From GCA-002282575 sp964416645 (GTDB lineage: Bacteria; Pseudomonadota; Gammaproteobacteria; Thiomicrospirales; Thiomicrospiraceae), in the NCBI GenBank assembly GCA_964416645.1, contig CAYQEZ010000006.1, positions 1 to 57,711 on the forward strand: a stretch of 57,711 nucleotides of DNA, read 5' to 3'. Position numbers and translations under genes: made by a program. This document shows positions 34,453-43,615 of this stretch, in pieces. Under the pieces are notes generated by a model that did no database searches, had not been told where the DNA came from, and worked only from the letters and a program-made list of their open reading frames with translations. Position 1 is the first letter of the stretch; every line of letters starts with the position of its first letter.

Positions 34453-37400
34453 ATGATCCCCTTCACCGAACAAGACATTATTAACGCCTTTCCTGCTAGC
34501 GAAATTCGTAAAGCTAAGCCCTATGCTGCCAGAGATGTGCTGGGTGCTGCTTGGATTGAAAATCGACTGATTGGCAGAGTGCAAGGAACAGCACGCAAGC
34601 CCTATACACAAACGATTATTGTGCGAGAATCTGGAGTGGGGGCGTCGCGTCGGGTGATTTTTAATACAACTTGCTCCTGTCCTGTCGGTTATGATTGTAA
34701 GCATAGTGTTGCTGTGTTGTTATTCGAAGCGGCGCGTCAGCAGATTGCTCAAGCTGTGGTGGCAAAGACAGTACCCGCAGCGCAACAGACAACTCAAGCT
34801 CGAGACATGCAAGCGATGCGTTATTTTGATGAGCTCTACCAAGAAACCAAACGTTATTTGCAAAGCATTCCTGAGTCGATAGAAGCCGCAGAAGAAGGGC
34901 TTGTTTGGGTCTTAACGGCATCTGAGGTTGGCTTCTATGGCGTAGAGCCTTACAAGGTGCGTAAGCTCAAGTCAGGGGAATGGAGCGACAAGATGACGCG
35001 GGTGGGTAACTTGCCCACCTACATGAATGGCTACTACTATGGTCGCCCGCAGTATATTAAAGAGTTTGATTTGAATATCATGCGCTTGCTAAAAATGGCA
35101 AACGCCAATAGTGCTTCTGGTGACTACCGTTTGCAAGGCTCGGCGGGCGACTTGGTTATTCGCAATTTGTTGGTTAATAATGCCTTATATTATAAGCAAG
35201 ATAAGTCACTTATTGCTGTCGAATCGCAACCACCAATCGAGTTGGCATTTTCTTGGCATGAGCAGAATGGCTTATGGTTATTGCAGCATAATTTGCCTGA
35301 CTTCGTTAGGAGGCAGAGTCTTATCGAAACCAGCCCGATGTATCTGTTGTCTCATCAAGCTGATTCGCTCAACGTTACCTTAACGCCTGTATTAAGCCCC
35401 ATTCCTTCGGCGATAGCGCTTAAACTGCTGGACAACAAAGTATCGGGTTTGCCGCTTGAGCGTTTATATGATTACTGGTCGCCCCTTTATGATGTGCTGC
35501 AAGGCTTGCCTGCCTTGCCCGAAGCGGCGATGCCTGAGTTACAAGTCCACCAGCCGATTGCGGTGTTGCGGCTTGCAAGTTTGCTGACCTCTCGAGCGGT
35601 CACACAATTAGCCGACCCCATTATTGCAGGGTTAAGCGTTCGTTATGGCGATGTTGAACTCAAGCCCGTGCCGCAAACCGAGCCTGATATTGCCGAAATT
35701 GATGGCGTTTCTGGTAAGGTACGCATTCAGCGCGATTTACGCTTCGAAGAAGGTTGTGCATTTGTGCTCATGGGAATGGGTTTGACCTTCTTTCCCATTC
35801 CGCCAGACGACAACGCGGTGTATTTTATGCCGCCCGATGCCAATATCATGAGCGTGTCGGCGCGTGATTGGCTGCCGTTTATGGGCTACTTCACTGCCTT
35901 GCAAGAGAAAGGCTGGATTGTCGAGATTGAATCGGCGGGGTTAAGCGATATTGAAATCAGCGATGGCGTACAGGTTAATCTGCTCGATGATGACAATGAC
36001 TATGCGCTCGATGCGACACTGAGCACCAGCGCAGGTGAGGTACCGTTATTACCCTTATTGCTCGACTACTTAAAACAAGATCAAGCCTTGCCAGCGGAGG
36101 GTGACATTTACCTCGATAAGCCAGACGGTGGCTTTGTGCGTGTGCCTGTGGCGCAGCTGAACCCCATTTTGCAGGCGATTACCGAACTCTACGATCGACC
36201 GATGAACCCCGATGGGCAGTTGCGTCTGAGTCAATTCGATGTGATGGGCATCAATAATGATGCGGTAAAAGTACAGGGCAAAAAAGCGCAAGCCTTGCGC
36301 AAGGTGGTTAGTCAGCTGGCGACAGTGACAGGGATTGATCCTGTTGAGCCGCCCACGGGCTTGCACGCGACCTTGCGCGACTATCAGCAACAAGGCTTAA
36401 ATTGGCTACACTTCTTAACCCATCACAACCTCGGTGGCGTGTTGGCAGACGATATGGGCTTGGGTAAAACGCTGCAAGTCATTGCCCACTTACTCAAACA
36501 GCAAGAGCTTGGCTTACTGACCAAACCCGCATTGGTCATTGCGCCGACCAGCGTCGTCGGTAACTGGATGTCGGAGTTGGCAAAGTTTGCGCCTAGTCTA
36601 GCCGCTTTGCGTTTCGATGGCGCAACTCGTAGCGAGCTTAAAGCGCAGATTGATAACGCACAGGTGATTGTCACCAGCTATGCGCTCATTCAGCGCGATA
36701 GCGATTTTTGGCAACAAATTCCTTTGCACAGCGTCATTGTTGATGAGGCGCAATATGTCAAAAACCCTAAAGCCAAAACCGCGCAAGTCATTCGCACCCT
36801 TAAAACAGAGCATTGCTTGTGCTTAACAGGCACACCGCTCGAAAACCACTTAGGCGAGCTGTGGTCGCTGTTCGATTTTGTCATGCCAGGCTTTTTAGCC
36901 AACGAAACCCAATTTAAGAAACGCTATCGCACCCCCATTGAGCAGCACGGCGACCAAGCGTGCCAACATCGTTTGACACAGCGGGTATCGCCCTTTATGT
37001 TGCGTCGAACTAAGGCAGATGTGGTCACCGAATTGCCCGCGAAAACAGAAATTATCCAGCGCGTGACCTTAGAAAAAGCCCAGTGGCAGTTGTACAGTAG
37101 CGTGCGCCTGTCGATGGAAAAGCGGGTACGCGAATTGATGGCGGAAAAGGGACTAAAACGCAGCCATATCGAAATTTTGGATGCACTGCTTAAACTGCGC
37201 CAAGTTTGTTGCGACCCCAGTTTGGTCAAGATTCCTGCTGCCGAAAAAGTCAAACATTCTGCCAAGTTAGAAGTTTTGGTCGAGATGGTGCAAGCGCTGA
37301 CAGAAGAAGGGCGCAAGATTTTGGTTTTCTCGCAATTCGCTACCATGTTGGGGATTATCGAAAAACGTCTAAACAGCGCGGGAATTGTCACCAGTAAACT

Positions 37401-37767
37401 CACGGGCGTGACGCGCAACCGTCAGGGAGCAATCGATGCCTTTGTTGACGGCGATGCGCAGGTGTTTTTGATTAGCTTAAAAGCAGGGGGCGTGGGGCTA
37501 AACCTAACCGCTGCCGATACGGTCATTCATTATGACCCTTGGTGGAACCCAGCAGCAGAAGCGCAAGCTACCGATCGAGCCTATCGCATCGGGCAAGATA
37601 AGCCAGTATTTGTGTATAAACTGATTGTTGAAAACACGGTCGAAGAGAAGATTTTGCTGATGCAAGAGAAAAAGCGCGCCCTTGCCGATAGCGTCTTTGG
37701 TGACGAAGATGCGCTGAGTGTGTGGACAGACTCAAGCACGATTTTGAACTTGTTTGCGCAAGATTAA
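34453..37767 (+). CDS. SNF2-family DEAD/DEAH helicase with SWIM zinc finger
   Basis: A 1104-residue Swi2/Snf2 ATPase (HepA/RapA-related group) predicted to move along DNA or remodel nucleoprotein. The N-terminal SWIM finger is CxC-x5-CxH (Cys74, Cys76, Cys82, His84 in CSCPVGYDCKHSVAVL). After a large middle region of about 550 residues comes the motor: motif I LADDMGLGKTLQ (about 664-675), DEAQ box (about 762), HLGELWSLFDFV, then motif V/VI with LKAGGVGLNLTAADTVIHYDPWWNPAAEAQATDRAYRIGQ in two halves. The ATG at 34453 is chosen over a TTG 12 bases before. The role is unknown; the toxin-antitoxin pair directly upstream invites a defence or stress interpretation. Confidence 0.92.
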   Translation: MIPFTEQDIINAFPASEIRKAKPYAARDVLGAAWIENRLIGRVQGTARKPYTQTIIVRESGVGASRRVIFNTTCSCPVGYDCKHSVAVLLFEAARQQIAQAVVAKTVPAAQQTTQARDMQAMRYFDELYQETKRYLQSIPESIEAAEEGLVWVLTASEVGFYGVEPYKVRKLKSGEWSDKMTRVGNLPTYMNGYYYGRPQYIKEFDLNIMRLLKMANANSASGDYRLQGSAGDLVIRNLLVNNALYYKQDKSLIAVESQPPIELAFSWHEQNGLWLLQHNLPDFVRRQSLIETSPMYLLSHQADSLNVTLTPVLSPIPSAIALKLLDNKVSGLPLERLYDYWSPLYDVLQGLPALPEAAMPELQVHQPIAVLRLASLLTSRAVTQLADPIIAGLSVRYGDVELKPVPQTEPDIAEIDGVSGKVRIQRDLRFEEGCAFVLMGMGLTFFPIPPDDNAVYFMPPDANIMSVSARDWLPFMGYFTALQEKGWIVEIESAGLSDIEISDGVQVNLLDDDNDYALDATLSTSAGEVPLLPLLLDYLKQDQALPAEGDIYLDKPDGGFVRVPVAQLNPILQAITELYDRPMNPDGQLRLSQFDVMGINNDAVKVQGKKAQALRKVVSQLATVTGIDPVEPPTGLHATLRDYQQQGLNWLHFLTHHNLGGVLADDMGLGKTLQVIAHLLKQQELGLLTKPALVIAPTSVVGNWMSELAKFAPSLAALRFDGATRSELKAQIDNAQVIVTSYALIQRDSDFWQQIPLHSVIVDEAQYVKNPKAKTAQVIRTLKTEHCLCLTGTPLENHLGELWSLFDFVMPGFLANETQFKKRYRTPIEQHGDQACQHRLTQRVSPFMLRRTKADVVTELPAKTEIIQRVTLEKAQWQLYSSVRLSMEKRVRELMAEKGLKRSHIEILDALLKLRQVCCDPSLVKIPAAEKVKHSAKLEVLVEMVQALTEEGRKILVFSQFATMLGIIEKRLNSAGIVTSKLTGVTRNRQGAIDAFVDGDAQVFLISLKAGGVGLNLTAADTVIHYDPWWNPAAEAQATDRAYRIGQDKPVFVYKLIVENTVEEKILLMQEKKRALADSVFGDEDALSVWTDSSTILNLFAQD

Positions 37768-37783
37768 AGAAGGGAAGTCTAAA

Positions 37784-37835
37784 AACCCAATGGGTAGAAA
37801 GTCTGAAGGAAGGGGGGCAGAAAATAGCATGTAAC
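37784..37835. repeat. Dispersed intergenic repeat, copy 2
   Basis: Contains the blocks AACCCAATGGGTAGAAAGT (37784-37802), TGAAGGAAGG (37804-37813) and AAAATAGCATGTAAC (37821-37835) in the same order as at 27424-27501. It sits between the helicase stop and the IS3-type orfA, so it may be a terminal or flanking part of a repetitive element. Confidence 0.65.
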
Positions 37836-37914
37836 CTTTTGATTAACCCCTGGAGTGGCTATACTATTTCGTACAAGGATTAGTTAAACTAACCTGATTA
37901 CGGAGCAGAACTCA

Positions 37915-38202
37915 ATGGCACAAAGAAAATACGATCAACAACTCAAAGATGAGGCAATTGACGCCGTCGTTAAACACGGCAGAAGTGTGGCGCAAGCAGC
38001 GCGGGACTTCGACATTCCCGTCGGTACGCTTTACAGCTTAATCAGTGCTTACAAGCGCAAGCAGGATTTGGTGGTCATTCCCAAGCAAAATGAGACGTTG
38101 GAACAAGAAATTGCACGCCTTAAAAAAGAGCTTGCTCGCGCCAAGCTAGAGCGAGACATTCTAAAAAAGGCGACGGCGTACTTTGCCAGCCTCGAGAAGT
38201 GA
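37915..38202 (+). mobile_element. IS3-family transposase OrfA (orphan)
   Basis: A 95-residue OrfA of an IS3-type element. It has a helix-turn-helix (YDQQLKDEAIDAVVKHGRSV ... AARDFDIPVGTLYSLI) followed by a leucine-zipper region (LEQEIARLKKELARAKLERDILKKATAYF), the classic OrfA tail. OrfB overlaps its end in another frame (38199) but is cut after about 35 codons, so the element cannot transpose on its own. CGGAG lies eight bases before the ATG. Confidence 0.88.
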
Positions 38203-38303
38203 AGTACGCCTGGATTCAACAGCGTCGAGATGATCCATATATGGATGTTGGTTTCGCCTGTTCGTTGTTGTCTGTTCCACTGAGCAGCTACTACAGTTGG
38301 CTC
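38199..38303 (+). pseudogene. Truncated IS3-family transposase OrfB
   Basis: The first 35 codons (MKYAWIQQRRDDPYMDVGFA, then CSLLSVPLSSYYSWL) match the start of IS3 OrfB proteins, where a Cys-x-x-Leu-x-Val-x-Ser-x-Tyr-Tyr-x-Trp pattern precedes the HTH_21 region. The coding sequence then switches abruptly to a MazF-toxin fragment at about 38304. The whole DDE integrase core is missing. Confidence 0.8.
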
Positions 38304-38393
38304 CAAACAGCGTTCGAGCAAGGTTCGCTGCAATGTATCAGCTATGCGCGTCCGAGTAAATTGTCGATGGCAAGGTACAAGATTTTGAGCTGA
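38304..38393 (+). pseudogene. Fragment of a MazF/PemK-type toxin gene
   Basis: Bases 38304-38364 match 34269-34329 of the intact toxin gene with seven mismatches in 61. In the same frame as the OrfB remnant they encode QTAFEQGSLQCISYARPSKL, against QTAFEQGSLQRISYVRPSKL in the intact toxin. Most differences fall at third codon positions, so the fragment derives from a diverged, once-functional homologue rather than a recent local copy. The start and end of the toxin are missing. Confidence 0.8.
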
Positions 38394-38546
38394 TAAGGTT
38401 TCAGTTTGAGCAAATAAAGCCGCTTGTAAAAAAATGAAGGCTTACGCATCTTTAATATCCTTTCTAAGCACCACGTGATTGGAGCCTTATCTTTTGAAGA
38501 AGGGTTGTCTGTTAGTTACAAGTCTGTATTAGATTGGGAAGATTAG
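38369..38546 (+). pseudogene. Possible decayed coding remnant
   Basis: One frame reads GKVQDFELIRFQFEQIKPLV up to a run of seven A (38428-38434). If one A is dropped it continues as NEGLRIFNILSKHHVIG and then FEEGLSVSYKSVLDWED to a TAG at 38544. The amphipathic, protein-like composition suggests an old gene with a frameshift in the homopolymer, but I recognise no family. It may belong to the same scrap as the toxin fragment. Confidence 0.3.
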
Positions 38547-38692
38547 TGATTTAATTTAGACTCTAGAGGAGTCTCTATTAACATAATATTCGCCATCCTC
38601 GCGTATGCTGGAATGAGAGGGTTTTAAAGGCAGCTTCGCTTTATGTGGTGTAAAATAACACGAACAACCGATTTAATTTACTGAGAAGCATA
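38547..38692. other. Spacer upstream of the malic enzyme gene
   Basis: No gene seen. It contains a 6-bp hairpin AGACTC/GAGTCT (38558-38574) and A+T-rich sequence with a plausible -10-like TAAAAT shortly before the malic enzyme start; the promoter cannot be fixed by eye. Confidence 0.4.
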
Positions 38693-40036
38693 ATGAACTG
38701 GAACAAATTAATGAACGTCGCTAAAGACGTATTAGAAAATGGCTTACTGGATGCGCCAGACGATAATCAAGCACAAAATCAGCCCAAGCCAGTGCCTTCA
38801 TCTTCAGTGCCTGGCGTGACGGGCGACTTAAAAACCGATGCTTTAAACTATCACCAATACCCAACGCCAGGTAAGTTATCGATTGAACTGAGTAAGCCAG
38901 CTGAAACAGCGCGAGATTTAACCCTTGCTTACAGCCCTGGTGTCGCTGAACCAGTGAAAGCCATTGCCGAAACCCCGAGCGATGCTTACAAGTACACCAT
39001 GAAAGGTAATTTGGTGGCGGTGATTTCTAACGGCACGGCGATTTTAGGCTTAGGTAATTTGGGTGCTTTGGCCTCTAAACCCGTGATGGAAGGTAAGGCG
39101 TTATTATTTAAACGCTTTGCAGGCATTGATTCGATTGATATTGAAGTCGATTGTACCGATACGGAAGAGTTGATTCGCACCATTGCCAATATTGCACCGA
39201 CCTTTGGCGGCATTAACCTGGAAGACATTGCCTCGCCGCAATGCTTTGAAGTCGAAAACCGCTTAAAAGCCATGCTGGATATTCCCGTGTTCCACGACGA
39301 CCAGCACGGTACAGCGATTGTGTTGGCAGCGGGTTTAACCAATGCGTTGCGTATTGCCAATAAGCGCCTAGAAGACGTAAAGATTGTGCTGGTAGGTGCA
39401 GGCGCAGCGGGTACGGCATCGCTCAATTTATTGTTAGACTTGGGTGTGCAAAAGTCGAATATTCTGGTGGTGGATAAGGTGGGCGTACTGCATACGGGCA
39501 TGACCGACTTAGCACCTCACATGGCGCAATTCGCCGCCGATACCAGCGCACGCACCTTAGCCGATGCTTTGGTAGAAGCAGACGTATTTATTGGCTTGTC
39601 GGCACCGAATTTATTGACGCCAGAGATGTTGGCGAGTATGGCTGCTACGCCTGTGGTGTTTGCGATGGCCAATCCAGACCCAGAAATTCAGCCAGCTTTA
39701 GCTAAGTCGGTGCGTAGTGATGTCATTATGGCGACAGGTCGAAGCGATTACCCTAATCAAGTCAATAATGTATTGTGTTTCCCTTACTTGTTCCGTGGCG
39801 CTTTAGACGCACGCAGTAAAGAAATTAATACTGCAATGAAGTTAGCGGCTGTGGATGCCATTGCCAGTTTAGCGCATGAACCTGTACCTGCTGAAGTGCT
39901 GGCTGCGAATAATCTGCAAAGCCTAACGTTTGGTGCCGATTATATTTTACCCAAGGCTAACGATCTGCGCTTGCGTGAGCGTGTCTCGCGTGCTGTTTAT
40001 CAAGCGGCGGTAGATTCGGGTGTGGCTCGTATTTGA
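38693..40036 (+). CDS. NAD(P)-dependent malic enzyme
   Basis: Oxidative decarboxylation of malate to pyruvate, giving NAD(P)H. The 447-residue protein is the short bacterial type, without the phosphotransacetylase-like tail of MaeB. Key segments are YHQYPTPGKLSIE, LAYSPGVAEP with the catalytic Tyr, the metal/substrate segment FGGINLEDIASPQCFEVE, FHDDQHGTAIV and the Rossmann motif VLVGAGAAGTASLNLLL. The first 45 or so residues (MNWNKLMNVAKDVLENG...) are a low-complexity Pro/Gln extension ahead of the core. Confidence 0.94.
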   Translation: MNWNKLMNVAKDVLENGLLDAPDDNQAQNQPKPVPSSSVPGVTGDLKTDALNYHQYPTPGKLSIELSKPAETARDLTLAYSPGVAEPVKAIAETPSDAYKYTMKGNLVAVISNGTAILGLGNLGALASKPVMEGKALLFKRFAGIDSIDIEVDCTDTEELIRTIANIAPTFGGINLEDIASPQCFEVENRLKAMLDIPVFHDDQHGTAIVLAAGLTNALRIANKRLEDVKIVLVGAGAAGTASLNLLLDLGVQKSNILVVDKVGVLHTGMTDLAPHMAQFAADTSARTLADALVEADVFIGLSAPNLLTPEMLASMAATPVVFAMANPDPEIQPALAKSVRSDVIMATGRSDYPNQVNNVLCFPYLFRGALDARSKEINTAMKLAAVDAIASLAHEPVPAEVLAANNLQSLTFGADYILPKANDLRLRERVSRAVYQAAVDSGVARI

Positions 40037-40180
40037 ATGATTTATTCATCTAATAGCCATCAATAAAAATTACTGTTTCCCGCTTAAGATAAATGTCATA
40101 CCAAGACAGCTGATTTAAGGCATAATTTAAAAAAAGTTATTCACTAGCCGTAGCGGTAGATTAGTTATAAAGAGGTGTTT

Positions 40181-42988
40181 ATGCGCAGTATTGCCAGTAA
40201 ATTGATGATGCGAATGCTTTTGGCGGCAGTGGTCATTTTAGCGATTGGTGTTGTGGCTATCTTCCAAATTCGTACATTACTATTCGAAGAAGCGGCTGCT
40301 AGTTTAATGCAGTCGAAAGAGCAGCAAATCAATAGCAATTTCAAGTTAAAAATGGATACAGGCATTGCGGCGCTCTATGGTATAACGTCGACTACACCTC
40401 AATTAGCTACGCTTATTGAAGGCAAAGATGTGGAAGGGGTGCGCGCTCTTGTTGGTGTCATTCCAGGGTTGTTTAAAATAAATACAGAATTTAAAAATAT
40501 CCGCATCAATATCTTTGATGAAGCGGGTAATATCTTTGTACGCTCTTCTGTTGCTAATCCAGACCCAGAGTTTGGTAAGTCTTCAGCCTTTCGACCTGGT
40601 TTTAAAGAGTTGCTTGAAGGCAAGCGTCTTTCTTACTCAGGCATTGCTTTAGCTCGCTCCGGTGTGGTGATGAGTTCGCTGGTAGCAATCAAATATGCGG
40701 ATGGTAAGCTGGCGGGTATTATTGAATTTCAATCGGGTTTTGGTTCAATTAATAAAGACTTTGTGAAACAAGGGGTTATGTTTGTACAGGTGCTGAATGA
40801 TGAAGCCTTAAAACTTTATCCCAAAGGGGCTGAAAATCCAAAAGTGGGTGGAATGCCCTTAACCCATGCAACCCAGTATGCTGAATCCGCAGAATGGTAT
40901 GCTGATCTCGATTTAACCCAATTTGATACGAAAGCTATTTCCTTGCAAAGCAATAAAATTATTTTGCGTAGTGAAATGAAATCGGGTACTGGTCAAGTCA
41001 TTGGTTATCGCTTTGTTGGCATGAATTTAGATCACCCAGAATTGCAGGCTGTGGTGAAACAAACCGATAGCATGATTATTGGTATGTTGGTGATTGTGGC
41101 GGTGATGCTGTTGGTGCTAATGGCACTCTTGGCTTTTGTTCTGCGTCGCGTGGTGTCACAACCTTTGCAACAGATAGAAAGCGGTCTGAATTCGGTCGCC
41201 GACACAGGTCTTATGAAGTTAGCGGTTAATTACCAATCTGATGATGAAGTAGGTCGTATGGTAACCACCTTAACTCAAGTATTTAATCAGATCGCTAATG
41301 GTGTTTCACAGGCTAACCACGTAGTTGCAGCCATTGGTCAGGGTGATTTTTCGAAACGACTGACAGGTGAGTTCAACGGCGATTTTGCCAAGTTGCAACA
41401 AGGTGTCAATGCTTCCGCACAAAGTGTCGCCTTTATGATGGACGAGCTAACGAAAGTGATGCAGGGGCTGTCTGCTGGTCGTTTTGATGTGAAAATGAAC
41501 GAAGGTGTCGCGCCAGCCTTTCGTCAGCAAGTCGATCAGGCAATGCGGGACGTTTCTTCGGTAATTGCTGACATTAGTCGTGTGATGACGCAGATGGAGC
41601 AAGGCTATTTATCGCATCGTGTTGAAGTGACTTGTTATGGTGATTTGTTGGTGCTAAAAAATAGCATTAATAATACCTTGGCGGCGATTGGTGGTGCATT
41701 GACTGATATTGAGCAGGTGATGGTTAAGCAAACAACGGGTCATGTCGAAGCTATGCCGCGTATTGATCAAAAAGGGGAAGTGGGCATGGTGCAAAATGCC
41801 ATGACCTTGTCGATGACCAATATTGCTTCGATTATTACCGAAGTGCGCACCAGTTTAGCTCAGGCAGTGAATGGTGTGATGAGCGTTAATGGCAGTATTG
41901 CTCACATTTCGGGACAAATGCAGCAACAAGCGTCGGCGTTAGAGCAAAGCTCGGCCACAGCTGAAGAGATGCAGCGTCAGGCTCAATCAATGCAAGGTCA
42001 AGCCAATGACGTGGCGAGCTTGATGCAACAAATGCAAACTCATGTCGAAACCACGCGTCAGGTGATGGCGGGTACGATCGATGCCATGCAAACCATTCAG
42101 CAGAAGAGTCAGCAAATTGAAAGCATTGTGTCGATGATTGATGGTATTGCTTTTCAAACCAACTTACTGGCATTGAATGCGGCGGTGGAAGCGGCGCGTG
42201 CGGGTGAGCATGGTCGTGGTTTTGCCGTGGTGGCGGGAGAAGTGCGCAGTTTGGCACAAAAAACAGCCGATGCCGCTAAGGATATTGGCCAACTGATTAT
42301 CAGTACCGTGGCCGATGTGGCGCGTGGTAATGAGCAGGTAAAACAGACAGAATTAGCGGTGGCGCAAGTAGAGCAGGGTGCTCAACAAGTACAAGAGCGT
42401 ATTTCAGTGATGCGTGTTTCGGCTGATCAAACCGCAACGGGTGTACGCGAGCTACACCAAGCGATTAACGTGCTAGACAGTGCCATTCAAGAAAACACGG
42501 CGGGTGTTGAGGCGATTAGCCATACGGCGGAGCGTATCAGTAATCAGTCTAGTAATGTGTTAGAGAGCCTGTCTTTCTTCAAAACCAGTAATTTAAACGG
42601 TTTATTAGATGCGGCGGTGGCGGCGAATGATTTCCGTTACGCGCGCGCGCGTCGTTTAATGCGTACTTGGGCATTGAAAACAGAGGTGGCTTTATTGACG
42701 CCCAATGGACAGCCCGAGGGTAGTACAGGACTGACCGACCACTTTGCGGGCATTCCTGAAATGCAAAGTCGTTATGCCAGCATTGACCAGAAAAAAGAGC
42801 ATGCGGTTGCGATTGCTAACCAATTATTTGATCGTCGTAATCGCGGCGAAGCGGTTAGTGATGCCGACCTTATCGATTTTCGTCAGGCTGTAAAAGAAAC
42901 GGTAGCCGAAATTACGGCGGCCGAAGTAGCCATACTATCTGGTCGTTCTCTACCCCCCAAAGGACTGCCCCGTTTAACAGGACGCTAA
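40181..42988 (+). CDS. Methyl-accepting chemotaxis protein with cache-type sensor and tail domain
   Basis: A 935-residue chemoreceptor from the ATG at 40181 (AGAGG five bases upstream; a GTG at 40175 overlaps that site). There are two membrane spans (about 8-30 and 296-323) flanking a large periplasmic cache-like sensor, then one or two HAMP segments. The cytoplasmic hairpin has its tip at about 654-695 (FQTNLLALNAAVEAARAGEH and EVRSLAQKTADAAKDI). The C-terminal 145 residues are laid out like the CZB domain of the neighbouring receptor, but without its His/Cys zinc ligands. There is no CheA/CheW gene nearby. The ligand is unknown. Its stop directly abuts the next gene's ATG. Confidence 0.93.
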   Translation: MRSIASKLMMRMLLAAVVILAIGVVAIFQIRTLLFEEAAASLMQSKEQQINSNFKLKMDTGIAALYGITSTTPQLATLIEGKDVEGVRALVGVIPGLFKINTEFKNIRINIFDEAGNIFVRSSVANPDPEFGKSSAFRPGFKELLEGKRLSYSGIALARSGVVMSSLVAIKYADGKLAGIIEFQSGFGSINKDFVKQGVMFVQVLNDEALKLYPKGAENPKVGGMPLTHATQYAESAEWYADLDLTQFDTKAISLQSNKIILRSEMKSGTGQVIGYRFVGMNLDHPELQAVVKQTDSMIIGMLVIVAVMLLVLMALLAFVLRRVVSQPLQQIESGLNSVADTGLMKLAVNYQSDDEVGRMVTTLTQVFNQIANGVSQANHVVAAIGQGDFSKRLTGEFNGDFAKLQQGVNASAQSVAFMMDELTKVMQGLSAGRFDVKMNEGVAPAFRQQVDQAMRDVSSVIADISRVMTQMEQGYLSHRVEVTCYGDLLVLKNSINNTLAAIGGALTDIEQVMVKQTTGHVEAMPRIDQKGEVGMVQNAMTLSMTNIASIITEVRTSLAQAVNGVMSVNGSIAHISGQMQQQASALEQSSATAEEMQRQAQSMQGQANDVASLMQQMQTHVETTRQVMAGTIDAMQTIQQKSQQIESIVSMIDGIAFQTNLLALNAAVEAARAGEHGRGFAVVAGEVRSLAQKTADAAKDIGQLIISTVADVARGNEQVKQTELAVAQVEQGAQQVQERISVMRVSADQTATGVRELHQAINVLDSAIQENTAGVEAISHTAERISNQSSNVLESLSFFKTSNLNGLLDAAVAANDFRYARARRLMRTWALKTEVALLTPNGQPEGSTGLTDHFAGIPEMQSRYASIDQKKEHAVAIANQLFDRRNRGEAVSDADLIDFRQAVKETVAEITAAEVAILSGRSLPPKGLPRLTGR

Positions 42989-43534
42989 ATGCTGATTGCC
43001 TTTAATAAGCCCTTTCAGGTGATGAGTCAGTTTTCACCTGAAGGAGATAAACTAACCCTAAAAGACTATATTAATATCCCTCGCGTCTATCCCGCTGGTC
43101 GGCTGGATTATGATAGCGAGGGATTATTGTTATTAACCGATGATGGTCGGTTACAAGCACGTATTAGCGATCCTCAGCACAAATTGCCGAAAACCTATTG
43201 GGTGCAAGTGGAAGGTGAAATCACGCCTGAAGTCATTCAAGCTTTGCAACAGGGCGTGGTGTTAAAGGATGGGTTAACCCAGCCTGCGCAAGCCGCTATG
43301 ATAGATGTGCCAAACGGCTTGTGGGAAAGGGTACCGCCCGTGCGCTATCGAGCTAGTATTCCTACTAGTTGGTTGAGTTTAACCATTTGTGAAGGGCGTA
43401 ATCGACAGGTAAGGCGAATGACGGCTGCAGTGGGGTTTCCTACCTTGCGTTTAATTCGTTATGCCATTGGTGATGTGACCTTGGCAGAATTGCCTGTGGG
43501 TGCGTTTAAGGAGATAAGCTTAACAGCGCTTTAA
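42989..43534 (+). CDS. rluE: 23S rRNA pseudouridine synthase RluE-like
   Basis: A 181-residue RsuA/RluB/E/F-family pseudouridine synthase without an S4 domain, as in RluE, which modifies U2457 of E. coli 23S rRNA. The catalytic Asp40 lies in PAGRLDYDSEGLLLLTDDG; later motifs are KTYWVQVEGE and CEGRNRQVRRMTAAVGFPTLRLIR. The start abuts the chemoreceptor stop (TAAATG), so the two are co-translated despite unrelated roles. A strong terminator follows. Confidence 0.93.
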   Translation: MLIAFNKPFQVMSQFSPEGDKLTLKDYINIPRVYPAGRLDYDSEGLLLLTDDGRLQARISDPQHKLPKTYWVQVEGEITPEVIQALQQGVVLKDGLTQPAQAAMIDVPNGLWERVPPVRYRASIPTSWLSLTICEGRNRQVRRMTAAVGFPTLRLIRYAIGDVTLAELPVGAFKEISLTAL

Positions 43535-43554
43535 TCGACGAGCCTTGTACTAAT

Positions 43555-43585
43555 AAAAAACCCAGCAATCATTGCTGGGTTTTTT
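43555..43585. terminator. Bidirectional terminator between rluE and PAS chemoreceptor gene
   Basis: A perfect palindrome: AAAAAACCCAGCAAT, one central C, ATTGCTGGGTTTTTT. There are six T on either strand after the stem, so it ends both convergent transcripts. Confidence 0.95.
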
Positions 43586-43615
43586 ACGCCTGGAGTTTGC
43601 TTGTTCAAGTGAGCG

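Noticed and set aside
38986..39501. A 171-codon ORF antisense to the malic enzyme gene
   Set aside because: Its composition is that of a reverse-frame shadow, with no motif or ribosome site; the sense gene is well supported.
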